DNA from: Candidatus Moranbacteria bacterium UBA2206
Lineage (GTDB): Bacteria; Patescibacteriota; Minisyncoccia; Moranbacterales; UBA2206
DNA: 24,025 nt
Direction of reading: 5' to 3'
Assembly (NCBI GenBank): GCA_002328565.1
Contig: DCUU01000060.1
Span: 1-24,025 of the forward strand
The position numbers and the translations under genes were made by a program. The notes below the pieces were generated by a model. The model had not been told where the DNA came from. It did no database searches and saw only the letters and a program-made list of their open reading frames with translations. Positions 13,296 to 21,099 of the stretch are shown piece after piece (within the stretch, counting starts at the first letter, position 1; each line of letters starts with the position of its first letter).

Positions 13296-14495
13296 ATGGA
13301 AGAACAAAATAACTTTAATGAAGCGCCAAGAGAAAAATTTTTCAAAAAAATAAAAAGGCTTATCTTTTCTGGCTCGGCATATTGGATCCGTGGAGGAAAA
13401 ATAGGATTATTTATTCTATTTTTGTTTTTTCTGATCTGTTTAATTACTGCGCCAGTTTTTATTGGCTTAGTTGTATCAGAATTTCTCACAGAAAACATTT
13501 TAAATCCCATATTAAGAGATGTCACTGGTATTGATCTTTCTACGAATGTAGGTGGAATGTTTTTTTCTTTTTATGTCCCAGACGTCTTCGGATGGCTATA
13601 TTTGGCAGTTATATTTTTTTTAGCAGGATCTTTTATGGGATCGCTCATCGATCTTATTAAAAAAAGAATTATCATTCTTTCAGTTTTTATAGTGCTATTT
13701 GGACTACTTTTTGGAATATATTTATTATTAGCACATTTCAGTAGCTCTCCTTTTAGATGTAGCTTATTATTCGACGGAAACCCAGGTCATGAACACCAGC
13801 CAAAAACTATGTGTTTATTGAATTATGTAATTTCCAATAAAAAAATCACCAACAGCCTCATCTGTGATAATTTGGATGAAAATCATAATGATAATCAAAA
13901 ATCACTTTGCTTTACCTTGATTGCCATGAGAACGGGCAAGCCAGAATATTGCGACCGCATTTCGGCACATGAAGATGTGTGGGATCGATCAAGAGAAGCA
14001 TGTTATTCATTTCTAAACAAAAAAAATGACAACGGGCTCGTAACCGATAATTTTAAAGGTAATATTAATGATGAAAATATTAAACTTCAATATGACACAG
14101 CCTTATTTGGTATAGTTAGAAATAAAATACAAGAAAATGAAACTCAGATTGGATATTATGGGATATATCTGGAAAATAACGACATGCTACCAAAAAGACA
14201 TAATGAAGCAGAGATTAATATTAAAAAAAGGCTATATTATAGTAACTTAGACAAACTAGAAAGCGACCAAAATCAAATTATGCAACTAAATGGATCAACA
14301 ATCACTAAAGTCCAAAGAATTAAACTAGGAAACTATGAGTACATTAAGACAATCAGTAAGGATAGAGTTGACTATATAGCACCATTTGGAAAAATATATG
14401 TTTCAGCACTTTTAGATTTTCGATATCTACCACAGACCGATGAAAATATTAAAAAGATTGAAAATTTATTAACAAGCATTCAGTACAAATTCTAA
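13296..14495 (+). CDS. Membrane protein with cysteine-rich extracytoplasmic domain, unknown function
   Basis: A 399-residue orphan. After a basic, cytosolic N-terminus come three membrane helices (about 34-63, 99-120, 123-147). A cysteine-spaced region follows (Cys155, 173, 190, 205, 219, 236), in which C-x14-C-x13-C-x16-C with D/R residues between (YCDRISAHEDVWDRSREACY) suggests a short helical Cys repeat seen in several Patescibacterial and archaeal surface proteins. The last 150 residues have no cysteine and end in an alpha/beta-looking domain (YIAPFGKIYVSALLDF). No enzymatic motif is seen. It has no Shine-Dalgarno sequence. It is flanked by the inverted repeats A and B and is the first plus-strand gene opposite the recombinase, as a cassette gene would be. 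Confidence 0.8.
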   Translation: MEEQNNFNEAPREKFFKKIKRLIFSGSAYWIRGGKIGLFILFLFFLICLITAPVFIGLVVSEFLTENILNPILRDVTGIDLSTNVGGMFFSFYVPDVFGWLYLAVIFFLAGSFMGSLIDLIKKRIIILSVFIVLFGLLFGIYLLLAHFSSSPFRCSLLFDGNPGHEHQPKTMCLLNYVISNKKITNSLICDNLDENHNDNQKSLCFTLIAMRTGKPEYCDRISAHEDVWDRSREACYSFLNKKNDNGLVTDNFKGNINDENIKLQYDTALFGIVRNKIQENETQIGYYGIYLENNDMLPKRHNEAEINIKKRLYYSNLDKLESDQNQIMQLNGSTITKVQRIKLGNYEYIKTISKDRVDYIAPFGKIYVSALLDFRYLPQTDENIKKIENLLTSIQYKF

Positions 14496-14519
14496 TCGGA
14501 GTTTTTGATTTTAGGCATT

Positions 14520-14627
14520 CACCCCCTACCCCTCTGCCCAAAATCAAAAATGGAAAAAGAAATTTTAAAATTTTTTAAAACAATTCCGACTACTGTCGGA
14601 AAAAAGAAAAAGAATACATCAGCTAAC
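14520..14627 (+). repeat. Repeat B, inverted partner of repeat A
   Basis: It starts 25 bp after the stop of the 399-residue protein gene and has the same blocks in the same order as repeat A, in opposite orientation. The hairpin at 14584-14601 (TTCCGAC/GTCGGAA) occupies the same place as that of A, but with an unrelated stem sequence, so the fold rather than the bases is kept. An 82-codon frame (14505-14753) crosses it; I treat that as incidental. Confidence 0.6.
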
Positions 14628-14724
14628 AACAAGTATCCGATTACGGCTTTTATCCAAAAGTCTCCACCCAAATTTTTCTTCCGCTCCGCTACAGAAAAAC
14701 TTCGGATACTCGTAACGTTATCGG
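14621..14724 (+). repeat. attC-like imperfect inverted repeat 1
   Basis: The outer pair is TAAC (14624-14627) with GTTA (14717-14720). An inner pair AGTATCCGA (14632-14640) with TCGGATACT (14702-14710) is set off by 4-6 nt spacers, and a variable middle lies between. This matches the R"-L" ... L'-R' order and size of integron attC sites, although GTTATCG departs from the GTTRRRY core. Its 3' half, and its 5' edge, are shared with 15161-15290. Confidence 0.45.
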
Positions 14725-14785
14725 AAATAAAAAATATTTTAACTCTTTTATGATATTTGCGATTTTATTTTTCTAATAAATCAAT

Positions 14786-15121
14786 ATGGAAAAACCACCA
14801 TCCTTACAAGAAAATCCCAGGCAAGAATTTTTATCCGACCTTAAGCACCTTAGAGACAATTACAAAGGTGGTTTTCCCGACGAAATTAAAAGTTCCACAT
14901 CGCCTGATTCTCAATGGAAAGTTAGAAAAGCTTGGTTTGCTTCAGTAAAAATTTTATTCTATAGAATTAGAAATAAATTTACATTGCCAACTGAATTGAC
15001 GGATGAAATAGTTGGTTTTGAAAAAAGGAAAATTGGAGATGAGAACAATCTTACCACTCAAGAAGATATGGATGTGGCTGACCAAATTATTGGCAAAGTA
15101 ATAATGGAATTAGAAAAATAA
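14786..15121 (+). CDS. Small soluble orphan protein
   Basis: A 111-residue hydrophilic protein starting MEKPPSLQENPRQEF. It is mostly helical in appearance with a mixed charge pattern and no signal peptide, membrane helix or known motif. A central WKVRKAWFASVKILFYRIRNKF segment is amphipathic and basic; the tail (TTQEDMDVADQIIGKVIMELEK) is acidic and helical. The start at 14786 is preferred over an overlapping frame from 14757 because its sequence is protein-like throughout. It sits between the two attC-like repeats, beginning about 60 bp after the first and ending 40 bp before the second, the spacing expected of a gene cassette. Function unknown. Confidence 0.65.
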   Translation: MEKPPSLQENPRQEFLSDLKHLRDNYKGGFPDEIKSSTSPDSQWKVRKAWFASVKILFYRIRNKFTLPTELTDEIVGFEKRKIGDENNLTTQEDMDVADQIIGKVIMELEK

Positions 15122-15160
15122 AATCGCAAATTAGAATAAGGAAAATCAAAATATTTTTTA

Positions 15161-15290
15161 CATCCGACAACAACTCATATCTGGTTTCAGAAATTTGCTC
15201 AAATATATTTCAAGGAGTGCAAATTTCCTCTCCCAAATTTTTGTTCCGCTATCGCTACACAAAAAATTCGCATGATGCCGATACGTTATG
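15161..15290 (+). repeat. attC-like repeat 2
   Basis: It opens ACATCCGACAACAAC and closes ACGTTATG, like 14616-14630 and 14715-14722. Its 3' half has the same ordered blocks as repeat 1 (CCCAAATTTTT, TTCCGCT, CGCTACA, AAAAA, TTCG). The middle differs and carries its own perfect inverted repeat AAATTTGC/GCAAATTT (15191-15226). Conserved ends with a variable folded middle is what attC sites show, but inner-arm pairing is weak here. No gene is seen between 15122 and 15326. Confidence 0.45.
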
Positions 15291-15326
15291 ACGAAACATT
15301 AATAAATAATTCAATTAATCAAAAAA

Positions 15327-16367
15327 ATGTTAATCTTAATGATTTTAGCCATGCTTATCGCTTTTTATTTATTAGCGGAGGTATGTGAAAAGTATTTCGT
15401 TGAATCACTGGAAAAAATATCCGAAAGTCTCAAACTCTCCCCTGAAGCTTCAGGAGCGACTCTTATGGCAGTTGGCAGTAGCGCACCAGAACTTTTTGTT
15501 TCTCTGATGGCTCTATTTAAACCAGGCGCAGAAGCCATGGGTGCGGGCACAATTATCGGAAGTGCGATATTTAACATTCTAGTAATTACGGGAGCATCCG
15601 TTGCTGTGCGTCAAGCCCTTGTTATTTGGCAACCAGTAATTCGCGACATGTTATTTTATTCCCTATCAATTATCCTACTCTTATTTTCCTTTAGAGACGG
15701 CGTCATCTCCTTGCCTGAAATTCTAACCTTCTTGCTACTATATGCAATCTACATCACCGCTGTCATAAATTGGAAAAAAATATTCAAATACGAAGATGAT
15801 AATCCTATAGAAATTTTAGAAGTAGCAATGACTGAAAGAAAATGGAGAAGGATATTCACTCCTATTAATTGGTTAGTAAAAATTACTTTTCCCAAATCTG
15901 ACAAATATATTTTATCCTTTTTTATCTCCATTGCTTGGATTACTCTTTTAAGTTGGGTTCTAGTAGAAAGTGCGGTTGTAAGTGCAAATATCTTAGGCAT
16001 CCCAAGCGTAATCATTGGACTGACTATTCTTGCTACTGGCACCTCAATTCCAGATTTATTATCTTCTATTATCGTTGCTAAAAAAGGTCAAACTGGCATG
16101 GCAATTAGCAATGGAATTGGTTCTAATATTTTTGACATTCTTTTTGCCCTAGGCTTCCCTTGGCTCATAGCTTATGTTTTTTTAGGACAAAAAATAACAG
16201 TTGTCACGGACAATCTCACTAGTTCAGTTATTTTGCTTTTTGCCACAGTAATTGCAATGTTGTTTCTTTTTATAATCAGAAAATGGAGAATTGGTAAGTA
16301 TTCTGGATATTTTTTAATCGCTCTATACTTGATTTATTTAGGATGGGTGATTATAGGAAGTATATAA
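15327..16367 (+). CDS. Sodium/calcium exchanger, K+-dependent (NCKX)-like
   Basis: A 346-residue antiporter of the CaCA superfamily with about ten membrane helices and two inverted alpha repeats. Alpha-1 is GATLMAVGSSAPELFVSLM (about 43-61) followed by GTIIGSAIFNILVI. Alpha-2 is GLTILATGTSIPDLLSSI (about 232-249) followed by GIGSNIFDILFALGFPW. The acidic residues in SAPE and SIPD are the expected calcium ligands. The Asp in NIFD and the following xGFPW stretch resemble the potassium-dependent (NCKX/SLC24) branch rather than NCX, so K+ coupling is possible. A charged cytosolic loop (about 150-185) separates the halves. It should expel Ca2+ using the sodium gradient. It starts about 40 bp after the second attC-like repeat. 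Confidence 0.92.
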   Translation: MLILMILAMLIAFYLLAEVCEKYFVESLEKISESLKLSPEASGATLMAVGSSAPELFVSLMALFKPGAEAMGAGTIIGSAIFNILVITGASVAVRQALVIWQPVIRDMLFYSLSIILLLFSFRDGVISLPEILTFLLLYAIYITAVINWKKIFKYEDDNPIEILEVAMTERKWRRIFTPINWLVKITFPKSDKYILSFFISIAWITLLSWVLVESAVVSANILGIPSVIIGLTILATGTSIPDLLSSIIVAKKGQTGMAISNGIGSNIFDILFALGFPWLIAYVFLGQKITVVTDNLTSSVILLFATVIAMLFLFIIRKWRIGKYSGYFLIALYLIYLGWVIIGSI

Positions 16368-16412
16368 TTTTTTCATAGAACTTATCGCCTGTTATCTTTA
16401 AAAAATTTAGAG

Positions 16413-16418
16413 TATACT
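16413..16418 (+). promoter_or_regulatory. Candidate -10 box before the 109-residue membrane protein gene
   Basis: TATACT lies 30 bp before the ATG at 16449; the hexamer 17 bp upstream (TGTTAT region) is only a weak -35 match. No terminator is evident after the exchanger gene. Confidence 0.25.
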
Positions 16419-16448
16419 TAAATTAAAAATAACTAGATATAAAACATT

Positions 16449-16778
16449 ATGATTCCAATTGCATTCCTGCGACAATTTCGCTTAGGTGATTACGCTATTT
16501 TTGATTTTGCGGTGTCTTTTTTAGGATTCTATCTGCTGGCTCCCCTACTTTCAAAATTATTTTTGAAAATTCGAGTTGATATCCCGCATCAAAATTGGCT
16601 CTATTTGACTTTGCCAATTGGAATCGTTTCTCATCTGCTCACTGGGAAAATAACCCCCCTAACACGAGATTTTATCGATCTGCAAGGCCATTACATAGTA
16701 AAAATAATGATTATAGGTTTATTGTTTTTAGGATTAAGAGGTATAAAAATTATTAAGAAAAATAAATTAAATAACTAA
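16449..16778 (+). CDS. Small membrane protein of unknown function
   Basis: A 109-residue protein starting MIPIAFLRQFRLGDYAIFDF with three predicted membrane helices (about 14-38, 47-65 and 83-98) and a basic tail (KIIKKNKLNN). Conserved-looking features are the charged LRQFRLGDYAIFDFAVSFLGFYLL start, and HLLTGKITPLTRDFIDLQGHY between helices 2 and 3. It looks like a conserved hypothetical membrane protein of Patescibacteria. It is followed after 9 bp by another small membrane protein, so the two probably form a transcription unit. No function can be given. Confidence 0.75.
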   Translation: MIPIAFLRQFRLGDYAIFDFAVSFLGFYLLAPLLSKLFLKIRVDIPHQNWLYLTLPIGIVSHLLTGKITPLTRDFIDLQGHYIVKIMIIGLLFLGLRGIKIIKKNKLNN

Positions 16779-16787
16779 AAAAATATT

Positions 16788-17000
16788 ATGAAAAAAACAA
16801 AAGTACAAGGTATAACGATGGTTGCTTCGGCGATAATTCTGATTACTATTATAATTGCGTACGCTACACTCTTTTTTCTCTTTGGGCTTAAGTCAGGTGG
16901 ATCAATCCTGATGCTTTTTCCGCTTATGATAATTGCCGTCATCCTAATTGTTGGTTTGGCCGGACTTTTTTATGCCGGAATTAAGTTTATAAAAAAATAA
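16788..17000 (+). CDS. Two-helix small membrane protein
   Basis: A 70-residue protein with a basic N-terminus (MKKTKVQG), two hydrophobic helices (about 9-33 and 40-66) separated by GLKSGG, and a basic end (IKFIKK), so both ends are probably cytosolic. No motif recognised. It ends 3 bp from the convergent murJ stop, with only an AT-rich stretch and no GC hairpin between, so the two transcripts probably overlap at their 3' ends. Confidence 0.65.
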   Translation: MKKTKVQGITMVASAIILITIIIAYATLFFLFGLKSGGSILMLFPLMIIAVILIVGLAGLFYAGIKFIKK

Positions 17001-17003
17001 TTT

Positions 17004-18650
17004 TTATATCCCACCTATCCCCCCTGCACTATCTTCCAAAACAATATTTTCCTTGCGAAAAATCCTTTTTAAAAACGATTCTTTTAAGTTGATAAATTCT
17101 TCTAATTTTACTATGTGACAAACCAAAAGAAAAACTATTGCGCCCAAAATAGAGGCGACAGAAAGTTGCAGAAAAACTCCTACAAAGGTATCTAGATTAA
17201 CAAAATTTACAACTAAATATTTTGAGCCTTGAATTGTTGCTCCGCTGAAAAAAGTAGCTAACGCTATTTTGCCAATAGAAGTGACAATTTTTTTGTCGTC
17301 CAAGTTGTCATATTTAGCTCGTAGAAAAAACAACAGCAGAAACATCTGCACAATAGCAGAAAGTGAAAAGGCCATCGCTAAACTGAGAATTTCATATTTC
17401 CCAATCAGCATTACTACTGCCAAAATATTCACCGTTTCCGTAGCGATTGCCACATAAAATGGTGTCTTAGTATTATGCATTGCATAAAAAGCACGCGCGA
17501 GGAGCGGGACAAGACATTGCGCAAACAAACTCAGAGAAAAAATTCCAAGGCACTGAAAAGTAAGCACTGTGTCTTCCCAATCAAATTTTCCCGCGCCCAA
17601 AACAACTCGCACAATTTGCGCTCGCAAAAGCAAGATAAAAACACTCATTGGGATTATGAAAAAAAGAATTTGACGAAAAGTTTCCGAAAAAGTTTTCACA
17701 AAATTTTCTTTGTCATTTTTAGAATACAACATTGAGAGATTGGGGAAAACCGCAAGCGCAAAAGACACTCCAATTATCCCCAGCGGAACAGCTTGTAGAT
17801 TTTGCGCAAAACTGAAAATTGCAAGCGACCCAGATGCTAAAAGCGAAGCAAAAATTGTAATTATAAAAAGATTAATTTGATTTATAGCAATGCCTAACGT
17901 GCGCGGAATCATTAGGCGAAAAACCTTCCTCACTTCCCCATTAGAAAGATGAATCATAAACGACCAATCATGCCTGAAACCCAGTTGACGGGCAGCTGGA
18001 TATTGTGTGAGCATATGCAAAAATGCTCCCAACACCACCCCCCAAGCCAAACCAATCGGGCCCCAAAATCTCACAAAAACTAAAATTCCAAAAATTATTC
18101 CAATATTATAGAATATTGGAGCTAAGGAATAAATAAAAAATCTTTTGAAAGATGTGAGAACCCCACCAAAAATTCCGCTGATTCCTAAAAACAATGGGCT
18201 GAGGAACATTATTCGAGTAAACATCACCACCGTTTCCATTTTTTCTGGAGAAAATCCGGGAGTAATTATTCTCATTAGCCAAGGAGAAAAAATGCAAAGC
18301 AATACTGAAAGCACCACAATCAAACTCATCGCTAAATTCATTATCCCACTTGCCAGTTCCCAAGCTTCTTTTTCTTTTTCATTACTAATAAGCCCTGTAA
18401 AAACAGGAATAAAAGCGGCGCTGAGTGCTCCTAAAATTAATAAGTTATAAATCAAATCAGGAATGCGAAACGCCGCATAGTAGATATCGAGTGTGTCGCC
18501 GGCGCCAAAATTCGAAGCGAGCAAGCGATCTCGAAAGAGACCCATAACTCGGCTGGCAAGCCCCGCAATTGTAATCAAAAAAGCCGCACTAACGACGGAC
18601 GAAGAAACATGAGAATTTAGGAAAGTATTTTTTATAATTTTTCTAATCAT
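17004..18650 (-). CDS. murJ: MurJ/MviN lipid II flippase
   Basis: With the start at 18650 (MIRKIIKNTFLNSHVSSSVVSAAFLITIAGLASRVMG...) the protein has 548 residues. An in-frame ATG at 18677 would add nine residues overlapping the upstream gene and is less likely. It is a 13-14 helix MOP-superfamily transporter. Typical segments are GLASRVMGLFRDRLLASNFGAG, AFRIPDLIYNLLILGALSAAFIPVF, the helix 7 region PRTLGIAINQINLFI and VPLGIIGVSFALAVFPNLS. It flips the undecaprenyl-linked peptidoglycan precursor across the membrane. The start is one base after the DUF4012 stop (TAG, T, ATG), indicating coupled translation in an envelope operon. Confidence 0.93.
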   Translation of the reverse strand: MIRKIIKNTFLNSHVSSSVVSAAFLITIAGLASRVMGLFRDRLLASNFGAGDTLDIYYAAFRIPDLIYNLLILGALSAAFIPVFTGLISNEKEKEAWELASGIMNLAMSLIVVLSVLLCIFSPWLMRIITPGFSPEKMETVVMFTRIMFLSPLFLGISGIFGGVLTSFKRFFIYSLAPIFYNIGIIFGILVFVRFWGPIGLAWGVVLGAFLHMLTQYPAARQLGFRHDWSFMIHLSNGEVRKVFRLMIPRTLGIAINQINLFIITIFASLLASGSLAIFSFAQNLQAVPLGIIGVSFALAVFPNLSMLYSKNDKENFVKTFSETFRQILFFIIPMSVFILLLRAQIVRVVLGAGKFDWEDTVLTFQCLGIFSLSLFAQCLVPLLARAFYAMHNTKTPFYVAIATETVNILAVVMLIGKYEILSLAMAFSLSAIVQMFLLLFFLRAKYDNLDDKKIVTSIGKIALATFFSGATIQGSKYLVVNFVNLDTFVGVFLQLSVASILGAIVFLLVCHIVKLEEFINLKESFLKRIFRKENIVLEDSAGGIGGI

Positions 18651-18651
18651 A

Positions 18652-21099
18652 CTATTTCTCACTAAAGGCAACACCAATAAATTTATCCGTCCTCAGATCT
18701 GTCTCTATTTTAATCCCCTCTTGACCACTTAGCAAATCATCAACTTCTTCGAGATCGTCCTTGGGAAATTGCCAAGAAATTTTATACGATTTAGGATAAT
18801 TAATAGTTGAGCTAAAGTTACTTCCCAGACTGCCAGATTGTTTTTGTGCCAAGAGAGAATAGGCGCTGGTCGGATGAGCTAGATCAAAATTAATTTTAAA
18901 GGGTAAGGCATAAGTATATTTAATAGTCACTGTCTCTTTTGGACTGACATATACCCAATTAGCAAAAACTGTTTTCCCACTGTCAGTATAGATTCTTGTT
19001 CCGCTATTTTCATCAATCATTATATCATCCTCTTCCATTTGCACTTGAGGGTCACGCTTGAAATTCAAGGAATTATAATCCAAAGGCGGGGAATTAAATT
19101 CTCTAGTTTGTCCTTCCGCGCTAATCAGTTTTGCGCCTTCTGGCACGTAGACACGCATATAATTTGCATTGACCTTATTCCACCAATCATAGGCAGTGTC
19201 CCCCCCATTATGTTTTCTTGTGATCGTCACAGTGTCAATGATTGTTCCGTCTGGTTGGATATTAGCTTCATGAGTTATGTTTTCCGAAATTACCCCATCG
19301 GTTTTGAAGCCATTAATATTGGAGTTTATCACGCTTAGATAATCCTTGGGGGTATCCAAAACCTCTCCCGACCAACCATTTTCCGACAACACTTTTTCAA
19401 TTTCAAAATTCTTAGAATAAATCAAGATTTGTTTTTCATTTAAGCTTTCTAAAAGCACATTGGCTGTTTTAGAAAAATCAGAAAAATTATCAGAGTTGAA
19501 TATTTTGTCCAAAATTTTTGGCGCCAAATCAGAAAGAATTTTCTTAGGCTGGTTTAGTTCTTTGTCATAATCGACTTCAACTTCGTATTGAATTTTTTCG
19601 ATAAAATTATCTTTGTCTACCGTAACACCATATTCCAGCATTTCAATCGGCCCAGTTATTTCTAGCATTTTTTGCATAACAGTCGGAGTCATGGTGATCA
19701 CACCATCCACTGTCGATCCGCCAGTTTTTTCATAGAAAAAAGCGGCCTTTTCCGCAGAAACTGGAAAATCAGGAAACCAATTACTGTCATGCAAACTCCA
19801 AGCCGCGCTAATTTTTTGAATTGGAACTGGCGGAACAATCTTTTCCCTAAGTTGCCCATCTGGATTGAAAATTCCATCAATGAAAAAATTTCTAACTCGT
19901 CCATTAAAAATATCTAGTAGGGCATAACTTCCAACAAAACCCCCTGTCGCGCGCATCTCTTGATTGTTTTGAAAAAGAAAAAGATATTTTCTCGGACCAT
20001 TTCCGCCTAAAATATCGGAAAATATTCTTTCTCCATCTAAAAACTTAGCCAAGATATTATTCATCACAGGAAGTTGTTTTTTCGCTTTTAAGAAGTCTTC
20101 CCTATTCTCTTTTGGAATATCATCTAAATTTACTCTTCCTAGATAACCCTCCGCTTCAGATAATAAAACAGAAATTTGTTTTAATTTAGCTTCATTATCT
20201 TTAAATAATTCTAAATAAGATATATTTCCGATTTGATCTTTTTTTGCCTTAATATTCTCAGTGGTTTTCAAAACTTCCGAAATTATTTTCCCTGCCTGCG
20301 AAATATTTTTTCCGGCTTTGATTATGTTGGAGCCCGAAGAAGCTTTGGAAAGAAATGGGATATATTTAGTAAAATCAGCCAGCGTTCCGCCAATAACACC
20401 AAGATCATCTGAAACCTGAGTCAGTTTTTCGTTGGCCTCGTTGAATTTGATATAGGATTTTTCAAAGTTGCCATTTTTAATGTCATCCTTGGCTAAGGCC
20501 AGTTGAGCCATTGCCAGTTGACTGTTTTCCAATCCGCCATTTTTAATTTTCAAAGCGGTTTTAGAAATTATGAAAAGGAGAAAGATAGTCGCCACTGTCA
20601 AAGAAAATTTCGTGAAAAAAAATAGATTTTTTTTAAACGCATCGTCAACGGAAATTTCTAAATTATCAAAGATCTTCTTCTTCTTCTTTCTAATATGCTT
20701 TGGCGCGAAATATTTTTCCTTTACCTCTAATTCTTTTGCAAGAAAATCATCTTCTTTCCTGTTATGCTTAAATTCTACTGAAATATTTTTTATATTATCA
20801 ATATCATCTGAGTTTATTGCAATTATTCTTTTTCTTTTTCTTTCATTTTCTTTTTCTTGATCAATCATTTCCTGAAATCTTCTGCGTTCATCTTCAAAAA
20901 CAGTCGGCCTTCGCAAATCCTCCATCGGAATTATTTTTTTTGAGGCTAAATATTCCAAATCAGTCGAGTCCTTCTCTTTCTTGGAAATTTGCGCAATCTT
21001 CTCTATCTTTGCTATTTTTTCCAAATCTAAATTACCCTCCTTATTAGTCGGTCGCACATCAAACATTTGCGCTAGTATTTGTTTTTTATTTTGATGCAT
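18652..21099 (-). CDS. DUF4012-domain membrane protein
   Basis: An 815-residue protein. A long, very charged cytosolic N-terminus (1-160, rich in K and E, with the basic run IRKKKKK near 137-143) precedes one membrane helix (about 162-180), then a large extracytoplasmic part. The first part (185-360) is helical. The DUF4012 core begins near 368 with PRKYLFLFQNNQEMRATGGF (369-388), continuing VGSY and later SWFPDFPVSAEK-like and GGSTVDGVITMTP segments. The C-terminus looks like a beta-rich domain. DUF4012 proteins are common in Patescibacteria and Actinobacteria beside polysaccharide genes. A role in surface glycan assembly or attachment is inferred from context only. The start overlaps the end of the upstream GT4 gene by 14 bp. 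Confidence 0.88.
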   Translation of the reverse strand: MHQNKKQILAQMFDVRPTNKEGNLDLEKIAKIEKIAQISKKEKDSTDLEYLASKKIIPMEDLRRPTVFEDERRRFQEMIDQEKENERKRKRIIAINSDDIDNIKNISVEFKHNRKEDDFLAKELEVKEKYFAPKHIRKKKKKIFDNLEISVDDAFKKNLFFFTKFSLTVATIFLLFIISKTALKIKNGGLENSQLAMAQLALAKDDIKNGNFEKSYIKFNEANEKLTQVSDDLGVIGGTLADFTKYIPFLSKASSGSNIIKAGKNISQAGKIISEVLKTTENIKAKKDQIGNISYLELFKDNEAKLKQISVLLSEAEGYLGRVNLDDIPKENREDFLKAKKQLPVMNNILAKFLDGERIFSDILGGNGPRKYLFLFQNNQEMRATGGFVGSYALLDIFNGRVRNFFIDGIFNPDGQLREKIVPPVPIQKISAAWSLHDSNWFPDFPVSAEKAAFFYEKTGGSTVDGVITMTPTVMQKMLEITGPIEMLEYGVTVDKDNFIEKIQYEVEVDYDKELNQPKKILSDLAPKILDKIFNSDNFSDFSKTANVLLESLNEKQILIYSKNFEIEKVLSENGWSGEVLDTPKDYLSVINSNINGFKTDGVISENITHEANIQPDGTIIDTVTITRKHNGGDTAYDWWNKVNANYMRVYVPEGAKLISAEGQTREFNSPPLDYNSLNFKRDPQVQMEEDDIMIDENSGTRIYTDSGKTVFANWVYVSPKETVTIKYTYALPFKINFDLAHPTSAYSLLAQKQSGSLGSNFSSTINYPKSYKISWQFPKDDLEEVDDLLSGQEGIKIETDLRTDKFIGVAFSEK

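Noticed and set aside
13166..13525. Minus-strand 119-codon frame
   Set aside because: It is antisense to the start of the 399-residue membrane protein gene and its end is just repeat A translated; not protein-like.
14505..14753. Plus-strand 82-codon frame with EKEILKFFKTI
   Set aside because: The peptide similarity to repeat A (EKEISKFFKTI) follows from DNA repeat identity; the frame crosses the attC-like site and differs in the rest.
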